Shown here one piece after another: positions 46,157 to 58,801 of a stretch of 64,000 nucleotides of DNA. Source of the stretch: Cucumis sativus. Lineage: Eukaryota > Streptophyta > Magnoliopsida > Cucurbitales > Cucurbitaceae. How positions within the stretch are numbered: position 1 is the stretch's first letter; each line of letters opens with the position of its first letter. A program made the position numbers and the translations under genes. The stretch covers positions 23,640,272 through 23,704,271 of the forward strand of contig NC_026659.2 of NCBI RefSeq assembly GCF_000004075.3, read 5' to 3'. Below the pieces are notes generated by a model, which worked only from the letters and a program-made list of their open reading frames with translations, was not told where the DNA came from and made no database searches.

Positions 46157-49100
46157 ATGTCCCTTCATCTCAGTTATCCACTCCCGATATTCTCCCGCCG
46201 GAATGGATTCCGGACAATATCTCTGTCATCGCCGCCGAAGTCGATCGTTTCCTGCTCCGCTGCCAAACGCTACACCGCCGGAGTGAGTTCCTCTCTTTAA
46301 TATCACTTCCTTCATTTCCACATGGGATACACTTACTCCTATTACTGCGCTAATTCCACTTCGATTGTTTCTCTAAATGAATACGCAGTGTAAAAGGCAG
46401 TATACGAGTGTGATGATAGTCCCGACGGGCGTAGGCGCCGCCATTGGTGGATACGCAGGTGACGCTTTGCCGGTTGCTCGTGCTCTCGCCTCGGTCGTTG
46501 ATTGCCTTATAACTCACCCTAACGTAATTATTTCACCTTGCCTTTATATTTTTACCATATTAAGTTTTGAATTTTTTTTTCTTTTCCTTATTGTCAGAAG
46601 TTGTGGAAATTTCTTTAGGTGCTTAATGCAGCAATGCTTTACTGGCCGATGCAAAATGTGCTTTATGTTGAAGGCTATGCACTAGATCGATTTGCAGAAG
46701 GCTCATGGGCTCTACAACCTGTTCACCAGAATCGGGTATATGTTAATTAATGTGGTTATCTTTTCTTTGAACTAGCTGTCATATGTTGTATTTTGCTAAG
46801 CCTAGTGGTGTCTGGTTTGGATTAGTGACTTCCCTGCAACATGATAATGTATTTTTATAGTTGAATGAATCAGGTAGGATTGGTTCTCGATGCTGGAATG
46901 GAGAAAGAGCTTCAAATTCGTCACTTGCAAGTGGCTGATGCTGCTAGAGCTTCTCTTGGATTGCCTGTGATGGAATATGTTGTCACAGATACACCTCTAG
47001 TGGTATTATTTTCTTACTCACATGAGATATCTAATTTAACTTGGCTTATTCATGCCTAGTGAGTACATAGATAAATAATATCTGTAGTATGAATCTCATA
47101 AGCTGGCTAATTTTGAGTATTTTGACTACGAGGAACATTACGAAGTTATGCTTTCAAGATCAGTTCTGTGTGCCTCAACTCAATAGGAAGAACTACAAAT
47201 TTTATTTATTTATTTATTTTTATCGTAAGATTATAAAAGTTTAGATGGCTTGCCTGATAATTGATAGGTAGAGAAGTGGATTGATCGAACGACTGGGCAA
47301 TCAACTGGGAGGATAAGACATCCTGCCTCACTGCTTAGAGCCGTGCAGACATTAATGAACCGGTCAAAGGTGAATGCAGTTGCAGTTGTTGGACGTTTCC
47401 CAGATGATGATGTTGAAGAGGAAGATAGTTATCGACAAGGGATGGTATGGAAGTTTCTTAGTTACTCTAATACCCATTGTACTTCATTTGGACCGTACCT
47501 TTTTCACTGCTTCTTTTGGTGAACTTTTGTGAGCTGCTGAGGTTACTTTTTGGTCTCTCATTATGAAATAGGACATAAGCGTTGATCCTGCTTACAGTTG
47601 TATAGAAAGTTAGGTACCATTAGTATGCCTTGAAGTTGTAGTTAGCATTGATATTATTTCAAAGGAAAGCCCTCTAGTTGAATTTTGTCCTTTGACTTGA
47701 TAAAACTATTTATGATGGAAAATATTTTTTGAGTCTCCTGACTATCGTCAGTTTGATTTGATTAAATCAGAGGTTTTATTTTATTTTATTACAGTTCTAT
47801 TGGTAGAGATTTGAAGAACTCAGTTATAATAATAAGAAAAGGAACCACTGTTTACAAATTGTCTTCATGTGTGTGTGTTTTTTCTTCAGTAATGCAATGT
47901 TTAAGTAAACAATCCAAGTAACAGTTCTAAGATGTGTACCTATGCAATGTTTAAGTAAACAATCCAAGTAACAGTTCTAAGATGTGTACCTACTTTATTG
48001 TGTATCTAGTTATATGATATCTAATATTTTTCAATCTGTCGTTTGAAGGGAGTTGATACTTTGGCAGGGGTTGAGGCTATTATTAGCCATCTTGTGGTGA
48101 AGGAGTTTCAGATTCCATGTGCTCATGCTCCTGCTTTGTCACCTACACCCTTGTGTACATCTCTATCTCCAAAATCTGCAGCAGAGGAGGTTAGTAATAC
48201 CCTGGACTTATTCTCTCGGTTATTGTGTGTACTGAACTTTAATTAATAGCGAAAGTAGTTCCTTTTCTTATTTTAAAAAAATCTAATTTTGAAGTTCTCT
48301 AAACAATGCAACTAACCGTTTCTTTAGCTTGGGTTTAGGGTTGCAAAAATGCAAACATATGGAAAGTGATTTCCGTTGGCTTTATCATCATATATTAAAT
48401 GTTTTGTTTAGGAGGGCTTAGTGATTATTTTTTTAAAAATAGGTGTGTGGGCGGGCAATAAACCTCTTTGTGAGTTGTTCTGCATTTATATCGCATTTCA
48501 AGCAAGTTACTTTTTTGTGGTTTCTATTTTACTATGTACAGATCCCTCCTCGTTGTAGTTAGGTTTTATATATTACTTTTCTAACAGAGAGGTGTTAGAT
48601 AATGTGGGTCTTGTTTTGATTCTTCAGGATCAACAAATGTTCTGTGGGAGGAGTGAGTTTAGGCTTTGAACTCTCGACCCTTCTAGGGTTCTGTTGCAGT
48701 TCTTTCTTTTGTTTATTGTTTGCCCATTCCCATCTTTAATTTCCTTTACTTTCTCCTCTATCTAGAGGGTTAACATCCCTAGGAAGGTAGATTCTTTGTG
48801 TGGCGGATTTTACTCGAAAGAGTTAACACTGTGGACTAGATGTTTTTCCCTTGTGTTATTCCTGCCGTGATATGTTCTTGGTAGGTGTCAAGCCGTCTTG
48901 TTTCACTTGTTGTGGGGTTACCAATTTGTTCAGTCACTCTTGGTAGTGTATTTCTCTGCAATACTCACTTACTTTAATAAGAGGAAATAATGATTTGTAG
49001 TATACGTTTGAGAAAAAGGAAAAGAAAAGTTACTCAGCTTACACACAAGCTAAAGTTCATATTTTAGGAAAACTTGTATTTACAGCATTTGTTTTAATCT

Positions 49101-50347
49101 GAACTGAAATATGCCCACTATAAACAATATTAACCGAACTGCTTATTTTTCATATGTTCTGTTATTGGTAGCAAATCTGTCTCGTTCTCTTTCTTTCTCA
49201 TTCTCATGCTTTCAAGGTCTCCATACTGTGCAGTTAGGATTCACATTCTTACCATGTGTACTTTCTGGGCTAAGTAATGCGCCTCAGTACTTGAGTAAGA
49301 ATTCTGATTCATTGGGGAAGGACTGCCTATTGGCAAACGATGTTGATAGTGTTATTGTACCTATAAATGCATGTGGAGGGGATGGCACTCTTGCTTTTGC
49401 CAGAAGCAAACAGTACAAGGTATCATATTTGTGAATTTAATACATTGTAAATGTGCAGATGGATCTGGACCGTCTGGTCTGGATACATGCTTTATAGAAG
49501 CAATATCTAAATTCTAACCAATAACGTCGGTACATTTCATTTCTAAGAGACTGCTTTGGATTACTATTTTGACATTAACTAAGTAATGTAAACTTTGTCC
49601 GTTTTTGCAGCCACTTATCATTGCAGTAGAGGAAAATGATACAGTTCTCAGCGATTCTCCAGAGTCACTTGGGATTGAGGCGGTATGCATTGGAAAACTT
49701 CTACAACGCTTTATCTTCTACTTTTCTGGTTGTTGCAGATGAAACTGTAATTGAAACAATCTGGAAGTCAATATTGAGTTCTAGTGAACTTACGTCCTCC
49801 TACATACTGGCCGAAGTTGAAGTTGAAATTGAAGAAGGAAGAAGGGTTGTGGAACCTTTTAAAACCAAAAATAAGCTATTTTGATCCTATGGTATTTGGT
49901 CGCTGTAGTGTTTGTGATTAATTTAAGTCTCCCATAGAATTGGTCTTAGCTCATGGACTGAAGAAAAAGACCTAAAAACTCTGGTGGGGGTATGGAAAAA
50001 AAAGAGTAGAGAAAATCCTAGAGGTTAGGTCCATTATTTTTTATATAAACTGAAAACATTCGTGATTTTTATAAACAATATGTTAAGTCATCCGAACCCC
50101 TGATGGTATTTATAAACCAAAATATATTATAGAGACCGTTGCAGAAAGATATTTGTCACAGAGAGTAACTAAGCATATTGTGCAGGTAAAAGTTGCAAAT
50201 TATTGGGAAGCCATTGGTGTTGTTGCAGCTCACAAGGCTGGAATAGATCCTTATTCCCTTCGAAGAAATAGAATAAAAAACATTAATTGCATTTCCAGTA
50301 CATCTTCTAATGGCGCAGTTTCAAGTGCCTCTGAAGGATTCCACTGA
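46157..50347 (+). CDS. Plastid-type DUF3326 protein, function unknown
   Basis: Nine exons, all ending in phase 0, encode 414 residues: 46157-46282, 46389-46523, 46619-46735, 46874-47002, 47268-47444, 48049-48189, 49234-49419, 49611-49682 and 50186-50347. All introns are GT-AG. Residues 1-42 are a Ser/Arg-rich likely chloroplast transit peptide. The conserved body begins at MIVPTGVGAAIGGYAGDALP (from residue 51) and continues with AAMLYWPMQNVLYVEGYALD, VADAARASLGLPV, RFPDDDVEEEDSYRQGM and ACGGDGTLAFARS. These match the DUF3326 family shared by plants and cyanobacteria. No biochemical role is known to me; the G-rich motifs hint at nucleotide or phosphate binding, but this is conjecture. The last about 25 residues are variable. 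Intron 5 holds a perfect 50-bp duplication. Confidence 0.93.
47892..47991. repeat. Perfect 50-bp tandem duplication inside DUF3326 intron 5
   Basis: Two identical 50-base units (beginning atgcaatgtttaagtaaac) lie head to tail with no difference between them. Such identity implies a very recent slip or an assembly artefact. It sits in an intron about 60-160 bases before exon 6, so the protein is unaffected. Confidence 0.95.
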
Positions 50348-51550
50348 GGTATCTAATAAGTGATATTTGTGTATGATTATGAATGTTATTTCTGACATGT
50401 TTAGAGTGATTTTTAAATGGTTAAAAGTAAAATCATTTTTAAGATTATGTCATGAATGCTTTTAAATTATTCAAAATCAGGTTTAATAGTATGAAAATGC
50501 TTTTACAAAGTGTAGAATCAAATATTGAATTGATTATGAATTATTAAAAGCGTGTTTTTAGAGTTGTTATAAACATTACAACAATGATTTTTACCATTTC
50601 AAAATCACTCCCAAGAAATATCATCATCACTCATGGACTTGTTAGGTGATGTCAAATGTGTTTTCTTTGATGCATTCAGTACAATTGTTTGATATCTTGA
50701 TTCGGTATATGTGATAAACAGCTAAATTTGAACAGTGTTTTTTTAAGCTTAGATTTTGAACTTGATCGGCTAAAATATGAATGTTGCTTTCTGCAGGGTC
50801 TGTTGAATTCAGCTACAAAAGTTGGTTATACGTATTCAACTTCTATTCACCAGGTAGATTTTATTTGGTTAAATTATTCTTTTTTTGTATTTTAATTCTT
50901 GAGTCAATTCTTCTTTCCATACTTTTGATTTTGATTTATTTGGTCTGTTGTATTTTAATTTTGATTTTCTCCATAGTCTCCTACCACTTCTAAATGAATT
51001 CAAATTTTATAGAAAGTTTAATCTTATTAAGAAATTAGTCAGAGCAATAATAAAAGCAATATAGTTGAAGAAGTTTTTTACTTTAGGTCAGTTTCTCATC
51101 GAAATCAACGTAATTCCTCACCAACAGGGACGATTAAGAAGATCTAACCAAACTATAGAATAAGCTATTGTTCTTAAGCCTCGTGTTTTGGCAGTTCTAT
51201 GGATATACACAGCTGTGTTTACCAAAATATTTAATAGGATAAAAATATTCTTCAGAATGATATCCCTCAAACTTTGTTTAGCTATCATATTTCATCAGCA
51301 ACCAAATTTCTTCGAATAATATATGATATTAAGACAGTGTCAAAGTCAATCAAAATTGGATTGGCCATTGTTGTAACAATCTAAATCGTTACCTTCCTGT
51401 CTTCTCAATTCATAAAAATATATTTATTGATGGAAACATGAAAAGTTTCGAAAGGAACAAACAATTTTAGAACAAACAACACAAAACTTCTTCTCGATAT
51501 TCTGATTGCTTTTTATCAAGAGAGAATAGACTAAACACCTAGGTGTGGCA
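50348..51550. other. Spacer between the DUF3326 and U-box genes
   Basis: The first few hundred bases are the 3' untranslated region of the DUF3326 gene. A further acceptor-like tttctgcag near 50796 may allow an alternative untranslated 3' exon. The rest is AT-rich with no gene seen and must contain the promoter of the U-box gene; no convincing TATA box was found. Confidence 0.5.
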
Positions 51551-52592
51551 ATGAGCAGCGAAGTTATGGGAGATGGCCGGAGGCGGGCCTTAGCGCTGCA
51601 ACTTCTTGACCTTGTACGTGACTTTGTTCTGATGTCAGGGAGGTCGATCGCTGGCGCTGGAGACACTATGAAGAAAGATTGCACCGATCTCATTCGTCGG
51701 ATCGCCCTCCTGGTCCATCTGGCGGAGGAGATCACAAACTTCTGTAGTGGCAGCTGGGACAATTTTGAGAAATCGAATGATGATGGGTCTTCTTCTTCTT
51801 CTTTATCTTCTTGGTTGGATTGCCTTTCGGAAGTGGTTGGAGCAATTCAGGCGGCGAAGCGGCTTCTGTACACGGCTTTGACTTTCTCTCCAAACGACGA
51901 GGAGGGTTGTGTGACTTCGACGGTGAGTTCATCTTGTCTTTCTGTTATAGCTTACAATTGTTTGTGTTTGGATTGGAAAATCAACAGACCTAGAAGTGTA
52001 ACTTCCATTGATGTAATAAGTCTGCACTTTTGAGTTTTTGATTCAGTGCAGATTTGTCAAATTTTCAATTCCATTCTACGTGCTGCCTTCTTCATCTTCT
52101 CTTTATTTATTATTTATGTTTCTATTTTTTAAGATCGGTGAATCTTGATCTTTAATTCTTTTTTTGTTTATAACAAGAGAATTGATCTTTAATTCTTTTA
52201 AGCTATGAAGTAATTGGTGGAAATTTGTTTCTGTCTGGCTGCCTCTCTTTTTAATTATATATGTGTGTTATATTTGAAAATATTTTATTTTAGTTTAGGT
52301 CATGTTTGAGGAGTCTTTTAGTGATTGGAGAATGGTAAATTATTCAACATATTGGAGAATGGTTACGAAGATGATAAGAGATTCAACCATTTTAAAATAA
52401 CTTCCAAATGTCTTTATTTTGGCAATGATTGATAATTTTATGCACATTCTTTTTTGCTAAATGCAAAATGGAAATTTAACTATCAATAACATCTGGTCAA
52501 TGGTCCATTTGGTGGAAGTCCTTTTATTTAATTTTTTTTTTTTTTTGTACAAAGTGGTCATCTCTATCCAATTGAGAGATGGGAGAGAAATG

Positions 52593-52630
<38 letters not shown>

Positions 52631-55596
52631 TATATATATATATATATATATATTATATTATATATATATATATATATATATTATTTATCTATCTATCTAT
52701 CGGCTATTTTCAAATATAACAAAACTTACCAAATTTTGACAAAATATAATCAAATATCAGTCGATCTACAATGAATTACGATAGAAAACTATTATCTAAG
52801 TTTATTTGTACTAAACTATCATAATTTATCACATATAGATTGTGACATTTTATTATATTTATAAATATTTTCAAATATTTGTCGTACCTTTTTATGTGAA
52901 AAGTTCAATTAATTCATGTTAACAACATACCATCACTTTGTTAAACTTAATTGATTCCTAATTTGATAACCAACAAGAAACAAAGTTGCCTCTAATTAAA
53001 TTCAAACTAGACCAAATATAAGTAACTAAATTCAAATCTTCAAGATTGAATCCTTAGAATCTAAGTTCACAATTTCAAACCAAAAATATATTTTATCATA
53101 TGTGAATATATATTTTCACGATTTTTGGTTGATAAATTAAGCCATCACTTCATATTCAAAATTATATAAAAAGCTTCAATTACATCTTAGACCTTTTAAT
53201 TTTGTGATTGATAAGCCGTCACCATTAACTGCATCAATATGCTAACTTAATCAATTGGGAATATGTTGTGAAATATGACAACCAAAGAGTACACACACAC
53301 AACTAAAGTAGATCATTATTGTTTCTTTTGATTCCACATATATTCTTAACATCCTTTTATTTAAATTAAGGAGGAAGCTACCAAAAAATTGGTTCTACAA
53401 TTCAAGCATGTGACAACAATATTGGAAACTGCACTTTCAAATCTGCCATATGATAAATTTTGTGTCTCAGACGAAGTACAAGAACAGGTAAACATAACAT
53501 GTTTATTATCAAATTTGAACCCAAAATCTCACGATCTAATTCAAGAAGTTTTCGATGATGTTTATTTGTTACATTTATTTGCGAAAGAGAAATGATCTAT
53601 GTTATACAAGGGCGGGCAATTACAATAGTGTTACATTATTATTTCGCCTTTTCCTTAAACAATGTTTGAGAATGTTCTTGTTTTGTTTTTTTTTTAGGTT
53701 GATTTGGTTAGAGCTCAATTGAGGAGAGCATCACACAAGTATGAATCTATGTCTAACCCTGCAGAAAAGAAGCTTCAAGCAAGAAGTTCCATAAAATGGA
53801 TGATCAATAATGATGTCAGGAGCATGTCAAGCGTTGATGATGGAGATGAGTCTCAGCATCGTCCTCGAAACCGCGATTATCTGACTAGTCTTGATTCGGT
53901 GAATTCTTGTTTTGATGAGTGTTCAAGTGTTGTTCATTCTGATATGGAAGATGTTGTAGCCAGCAGGAGCCAAGATGAGGTTAAGAAGCATCTTGAAACT
54001 GAAATTCCTGAAAACTTCTTATGCCCCATTTCCTATGAGTTGATGTTGGATCCTGTCATCGTCTCGACGGGACAGGTATGTATGATCACCATTGATTCAC
54101 TCTTTCTCTAAAGTGTTGATATAATTCACCGAGTTAGATTTTTAGTTGATCGGTGATCCAACAATTCTATCCTAACCGAGACAAATACTTTTTATGAAAA
54201 TATTTAACCACACTTGTTTTCATCTCACTAATATTTGTTAGAAAAGACAAAATTATAATGAAATCGTTTCAAAACAAGATTCTTTATGTTATTTAGCACT
54301 TAGAACGAACAAGTTATATTCGTTTTTATGTTATTTACATTATATGCAACATTGGTTCTAGAGTTTAGAGGAGTATGTTATATAAATTTTCTAGCTTAAT
54401 TAGTTGTGGACGTAGTTAAGATACTGTTAGTAAACTATGTAGATCTTTTTATCAATTTCTCTACTCTTTACGTTTTTTGTTTTGGTTTGTTAGTCAATTT
54501 CGTAATAGACTTCATTATGAAAATTAATTTGTAGACATATGAAAGATCCAACATACAAAATTGGATAGACAGAGGAAATAGAATATGTCCAAAAACTCAG
54601 GAGCAGCTCCAAGCACTAATCCTCACTCCAAATTTTATAATGAGAAAACTAATATATGAATGGTGTGAAGAGCACAATGTGAAGCTGGAGGAAGGACTAA
54701 CCAACAAGAAACTTAAGAAGTGTAGATCATTTGAAGACGACTGCCGAAGGACTCCTCTGCCGATCAATACTCTGGTTCGACACCTCTCATTTGGGTCAGT
54801 TCAAGAGCAAAAGACCGCCGTGACGGAGATCCGACAGCTATCGAAAAGCAGCTCAGATCATAGAGTTGAAATAGCAGAAGCAGGAGCAATCCCACAGCTT
54901 GTTAACCTTTTAACTTCAAAAGACGTTATAACACAAGAAAATGCAATTTCTTGCATTCTTAACCTTTCACTTCATGAGCAAAACAAGAGACTTATTATGC
55001 TTTCTGGTGCAGTTTCATACATTTCCCAAGTCCTCAAAGTTGGGAGCATGGAAGGGAGAGAATGTGCAGCTGCGACGATTTATAGTTTGTCGTTAGCCGA
55101 TGAGAACAAGGCAGTAATCGGGGCTTCGGATGTGATACCAGACTTAATAGAAATTCTCGACATCGGTAGCCCGAGAGGGCAGAAAGATGCTGCAGGAGCT
55201 CTATTGAATTTGTGCATGTACCAAGGGAACAAGGGCAGGGCTTTGAAAGCTGGGATTGTCAAACCATTGTTGAAAATGCTCTCTGATTCAAATGGTTCTT
55301 TGGTTGATGATGCTCTCTATATAATGTCGATTCTTTGCGGCCATCCGGATGCAAAAGCTACAATGGGGAATGCAAATTCACTGCTTGTTTTGACTGATGT
55401 TTTGAAGACGGGGTCGCCTCGCAGCAAGGAGAATGCAGCTGCTGTTCTGCTTGCATTCTGCAAGGGAGATAGGGAGAAGCTGGAATGGTTGACAAGGCTC
55501 GGCGCGATTGCACCTTTGATGAAACTTGGGGAGAACGGCACGGGGAGAGCAAGGCGAAAGGCTGCTACATTGTTGGACCAACTCGGAAAATCATGA
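51551..55596 (+). CDS. PUB10: U-box and ARM-repeat E3 ubiquitin ligase, PUB10/PUB11 type
   Basis: Four exons, 51551-51922, 53371-53487, 53698-54075 and 54535-55596, all in phase 0, encode 642 residues. Plant U-box ligases pass ubiquitin from an E2 to substrates bound by the ARM repeats. Residues 1-230 are the helical U-box N-terminal domain. The U-box spans about 265-340: IPENFLCPISYELMLDPVIVSTGQ, then TYERSNIQNWID and CPKTQEQL. Exon 3 ends exactly between GQ and TYER, inside the U-box. Residues 370-640 carry ARM repeats (ENAISCILNLSLHEQNK, AAGALLNLCMYQGNKGRA, ENAAAVLLAFCKGD). The end RARRKAATLLDQLGKS is typical of the family. Gene order suggests orthology to Arabidopsis PUB10 or PUB11 (At1g71020/At1g23030, recalled). 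PUB10 is linked to jasmonate signalling through MYC2 turnover, so that role is only an inference. The (AT)n-rich first intron is 1.4 kb. Confidence 0.95.
52595..52701. repeat. Compound (AT)n and (ATCT)n microsatellite in the first PUB intron
   Basis: About 85 bases of alternating AT, broken by taattaa and ttatatta, are followed by four ATCT units. It is likely to be polymorphic. Confidence 0.93.
52703..52895. mobile_element. Probable decayed relative of the 36.27-kb MITE
   Basis: It carries CAAATATAACAAAACTT near its left end and the inverse TTTTATTATATTTATAAATATTTTCAAA near its right, with CTATCATAATTTATCAC in the centre. The likeness is partial and the ends are uncertain. It sits in the first intron of the PUB gene. 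Confidence 0.35.
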
Positions 55597-56439
55597 ACAA
55601 GATCCAAACCATGTTTTTGACTATCTACATCATAAAATGTATATATATTTTTCGTATTCAAGTCTGATTTGCTAGTTTGCCTATTGTTTTATCTCAAAAT
55701 TTCAGTAAGAAAAGTTCGAACTTCAATTATATAATCTTCTTATACAGTTAACAACTTCTTATTACTAAAGATGAGGTAGTGGCTATGTTCATATCTACTT
55801 ATTGATGAAACTTTTGGTAATAAATAGAATAATTGGTTGGGTTTAAAAAAATAATAATGATAAAAAGAAATTAATATGGAAAATACAAGGAAAAAATGTG
55901 ATAATCCTGAAGCATCCATGAAATTCTATTAGTCAATATATAATGGAAGAAGAGTGTTGATTGTAATTTTGGAACTGAATAAATGCTGAGAGAAATTTGA
56001 CGGGTGAATCCTTCCTCTTTGAATTTGTGGACTTTTCAATAACGAAAAAGAAAGGACTTTCGTTGAATTTAATGAAATTGAAAGTTATTTTTTAATATCT
56101 AGAATCGAAGAGATATGAGCGTCAAATTAGGGGTACAAGAAACGTGGTCATGACATTTAATGGTTTAAGAAGTTGCTAAAGAAAGAGAGAAAGGGTCGTT
56201 CATAAGAAAGGTCTCCCAAAGTAAAATGCATAGTCAAAACCATAAGTAATAACCTTAACAACTTTATGATCCACCGCCTACCGCCGCCAACCCATAGAAC
56301 ATCTTCCTTCACACACGCCAATCCAGTCCCTAACGCGGCAAATTCCTTCTCCATATTGAAGCATCTCCATCTTCGATCAATACCCATTTCATCATTCAAA
56401 ACCATCATTCAATTCCCATCTTAATCTCCCATAATTACC
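55597..56439. other. Spacer between the U-box and calmodulin-like genes
   Basis: It comprises the 3' untranslated region of the PUB gene and the promoter of the calmodulin-like gene. The stretch at 56270-56400 is richer in C and reads open on the minus strand, but without a recognisable domain. No gene is called. Confidence 0.5.
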
Positions 56440-56877
56440 ATGGACAAACTCTCCCCTTACCACACTCTGCTTTTCTACAACATAGACACAGATTCCGACG
56501 GCAAAGTTTCCCCTCACGATCTCCTCACCCGCCTCCCGGCTCTCACTGGGCAGGTTCTGACCGAAGCGGAGGCCGCCTCGGCTGTGGCTGCCTTCGATTC
56601 CGACGGCGACGGGCTTCTGGGGATGGAGGAGTTTGGGAGGTTGGTGGAGGGGGTTGTTGTTGGTGGTGATGATGATGATCGAGAGGTGAGGGAGGCTTTT
56701 CAGATGTATGAAATGGAAGGATTGGGGGTGATTACTCCGGTGAGCTTGCGGCGGATGCTTAGCCGTCTTGGGGAATCGAGGAGTGTTGGGGATTGTAAGA
56801 GAATGATTGCTAAATTTGATTTGGATGGGGATGGAGTTTTGTGTTTTGATGAATTTAGGGGTATGATGTTGCTTTGA
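56440..56877 (+). CDS. Calmodulin-like calcium-binding protein
   Basis: This 145-residue intronless gene encodes an EF-hand calcium sensor. EF1 has the loop DTDSDGKVSPHD at 16-27, with Asp rather than the usual Glu at position 12. EF2 is canonical, DSDGDGLLGMEE at 53-64. EF3 (about 90-101, YEMEGLGVITPV) has lost its calcium ligands. EF4 is canonical, DLDGDGVLCFDE at 127-138. A run of four Asp at 77-80 forms the linker. Two to three calcium ions are therefore expected. The pattern fits the small divergent plant CMLs (CML30/31-like), which relay calcium signals to targets that are unknown here. The start MDKLSPYHTLLFYNIDTD places EF1 directly at the N-terminus, as in that group. Confidence 0.92.
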   Translation: MDKLSPYHTLLFYNIDTDSDGKVSPHDLLTRLPALTGQVLTEAEAASAVAAFDSDGDGLLGMEEFGRLVEGVVVGGDDDDREVREAFQMYEMEGLGVITPVSLRRMLSRLGESRSVGDCKRMIAKFDLDGDGVLCFDEFRGMMLL

Positions 56878-58740
56878 ATTTCTCAAACCTTATTTCTATG
56901 TGTTTGGGAGAAAAAAGGGCATTTTAATTTTTACGATAATTTCATTCCTTTTAGAAATAGTAATTTTACGATTGTTTGCTAATGGAATGTATGAGTTAGG
57001 ATAGGAACTACAACATTTATTGTGTGTGAGGATTTGAATTAGATGTGTATAATCAACTTTACAAAAGTTTACTCACCTACAATTTTTGTATTTCTATATC
57101 TTTACTTTCTTGAATGAATTTAGGGGAATCAAATTGATACGAAAATAAACAATTTAAGTCGGGGTCCCGGCCCCTAATAAATACATAAAAAGAAAATAGA
57201 GTGGTTAAATTTGGATATACTATGTAATAAAGAGTTCATAAACATTATAAAACTCCATGAGAAACAAAACGGAAGCAACAATCATTCACGGGTCCTCTTT
57301 GTTACTTGGCCGACTTGTCCTTTACCTTCGCATGGAAAATGAAATCTGAAAAGGATGAGTATTATAAAGACCTACTTAACCCTTTCTGTCTCAACTCAAA
57401 ACCACAACTTAGATCTCTCAAATACATACCAAAAAGTTGCTGGAAAACACCAAAATCTTGCTTCACAGCGACTTAATCTCCACTAAGACTTCCCAAAAAC
57501 ACCGAGAACTATAATGGGTATCTAACTCCGGTGAGCGGCGACAACAAGGGAAGATCTGGTAAATTGGACGGTAGATTGAGTTGGGATCGGGGCGGCGAGG
57601 AGGGAAATGGCTCGTGGTGTAACGAAGAAGAAGAAGAAGAAGAAGAGAAAAAAATAATTTGTTTTTGTAACGCTGGCATATTCCTTGTGGGACGGTATTG
57701 AAACACACAAAACGAAGTTAAAAATTACTTTAAAGAACTAAAATTCGTGTGGCGAAGACATGAGGACGATGGATGCATTGCATCTGCATGTATCATGTAT
57801 GCACTCAACTATTGCCCATACAAATATATATAAATTCAACATCCTAATTTCTTTTTTCAAATTAAATATATACTAATATAGAGGGGTGTTATCTTAGAAT
57901 AAGTAGTAGATTCATTAAGTTGGTAACTTAAATAACTAATCTTTAAAAATAGTATACATGGTAGGTTATGATTTATATTTTAACAATATTATAAAATTTG
58001 AATTGAATTAGGTAACCAAAATTTTAAATTTGTTAAATGAACTTAAACTTGATGGCAATCAAACCCGAAAAAACTTTAAAAAAATTTAAACTAACCCAAT
58101 ACAAAATAAACATTAACTTACCATTTGGATTGCATAGTCTAAGTGGTTGGGATTGTCATGTTATTTGAACACTCTTGTTAATATATATATAAAAATATAT
58201 TTAATATCCTTCTTTTTTTTTTGAGTGAATGGTTTAAACTTTCACCAATTAAATATATATCAAGATATATTAATTGTCTTTCTCTCATTAATTATTTTGA
58301 TTTCTCCAATTAAATATATACCAATATATATTTAATATACTTAAACCCAAAGTCGGAAGTATATTAATTGAACACTCTTGCCAATATTCTTTTGTGTTAT
58401 AAATACGATAAAATCAATAATATTCTATAGTGTTTATAGAATTATAAAAAAATTATTAGACTGAGTTATCAAATTTTAAATTTACTGTTAAAACATACTG
58501 TAAGATGTGTACAATCCAAAGTCGGAAGAGGACATCATCTTTGGTGAAAAAGTTTGAAAGATTAAAAACACATTTTTGTTAGAACTCTGAAATTGCGTGC
58601 GATCAAAATATAGTTTTATTTTTTCCTTTATTCATTGAAAAAAGGAAGAAGAAGAAGAAAGAGAATGTGTTTAGAGTTTGAATGGTCGAGAAGGATCGTA
58701 CAAAATATCTAAAACACTAAAAAAAATCTCATCTTTATCA
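56878..58740. other. Spacer between the calmodulin-like and J-protein genes
   Basis: It starts with the 3' untranslated region of the calmodulin-like gene. At 57400-57720 is a C/G-richer island with a (GAA)n run at 57624-57647. An open frame of 16 codons there (57607-57657, MARGVTKKK... ending in Lys and Arg) is a by-product of that run. The island could be a decayed gene start, but no domain supports this. The rest is AT-rich. Confidence 0.5.
57624..57647. repeat. (GAA)n microsatellite
   Basis: Seven AAG/GAA units occur in a short GC-richer island. The run produces several overlapping spurious frames on both strands. Confidence 0.9.
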
Positions 58741-58747
58741 CCCATCC

Positions 58748-58761
58748 GGAAGCTTCTGGAT
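58748..58761. promoter_or_regulatory. Heat-shock element upstream of the J-protein gene
   Basis: The sequence gGAAgcTTCtgGAt has alternating GAA and TTC units at the 5-base spacing of a heat-shock element; the third unit is GAT instead of GAA. It lies about 40 bases before the TATA box and 90 bases before the start codon, the usual position in plant heat-shock promoters. Confidence 0.6.
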
Positions 58762-58801
58762 GAGCCAACAACAAAACCCAATCTCCCCTCCCCCGTCTCT
58801 C

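Noticed and set aside
49636-49884. 82-codon frame overlapping DUF3326 exon 8
   Set aside because: It is a shifted frame that runs into intron 8. The exon 8 frame ending in LGIEA fits the family and both splice sites.
51603-51616. Fourteen bases, TTCTTGACCTTGTA, identical to the start of the trans-acting siRNA that targets ARF genes
   Set aside because: They encode LLDLV of the U-box protein N-terminus in frame, there are no flanking miR390 sites, and identity stops before the full 21-mer. Treated as coincidence.
57463-57710. Three nested minus-strand frames and a 16-codon Lys-rich plus-strand frame
   Set aside because: All depend on the (GAA)n run and none shows conserved protein features.
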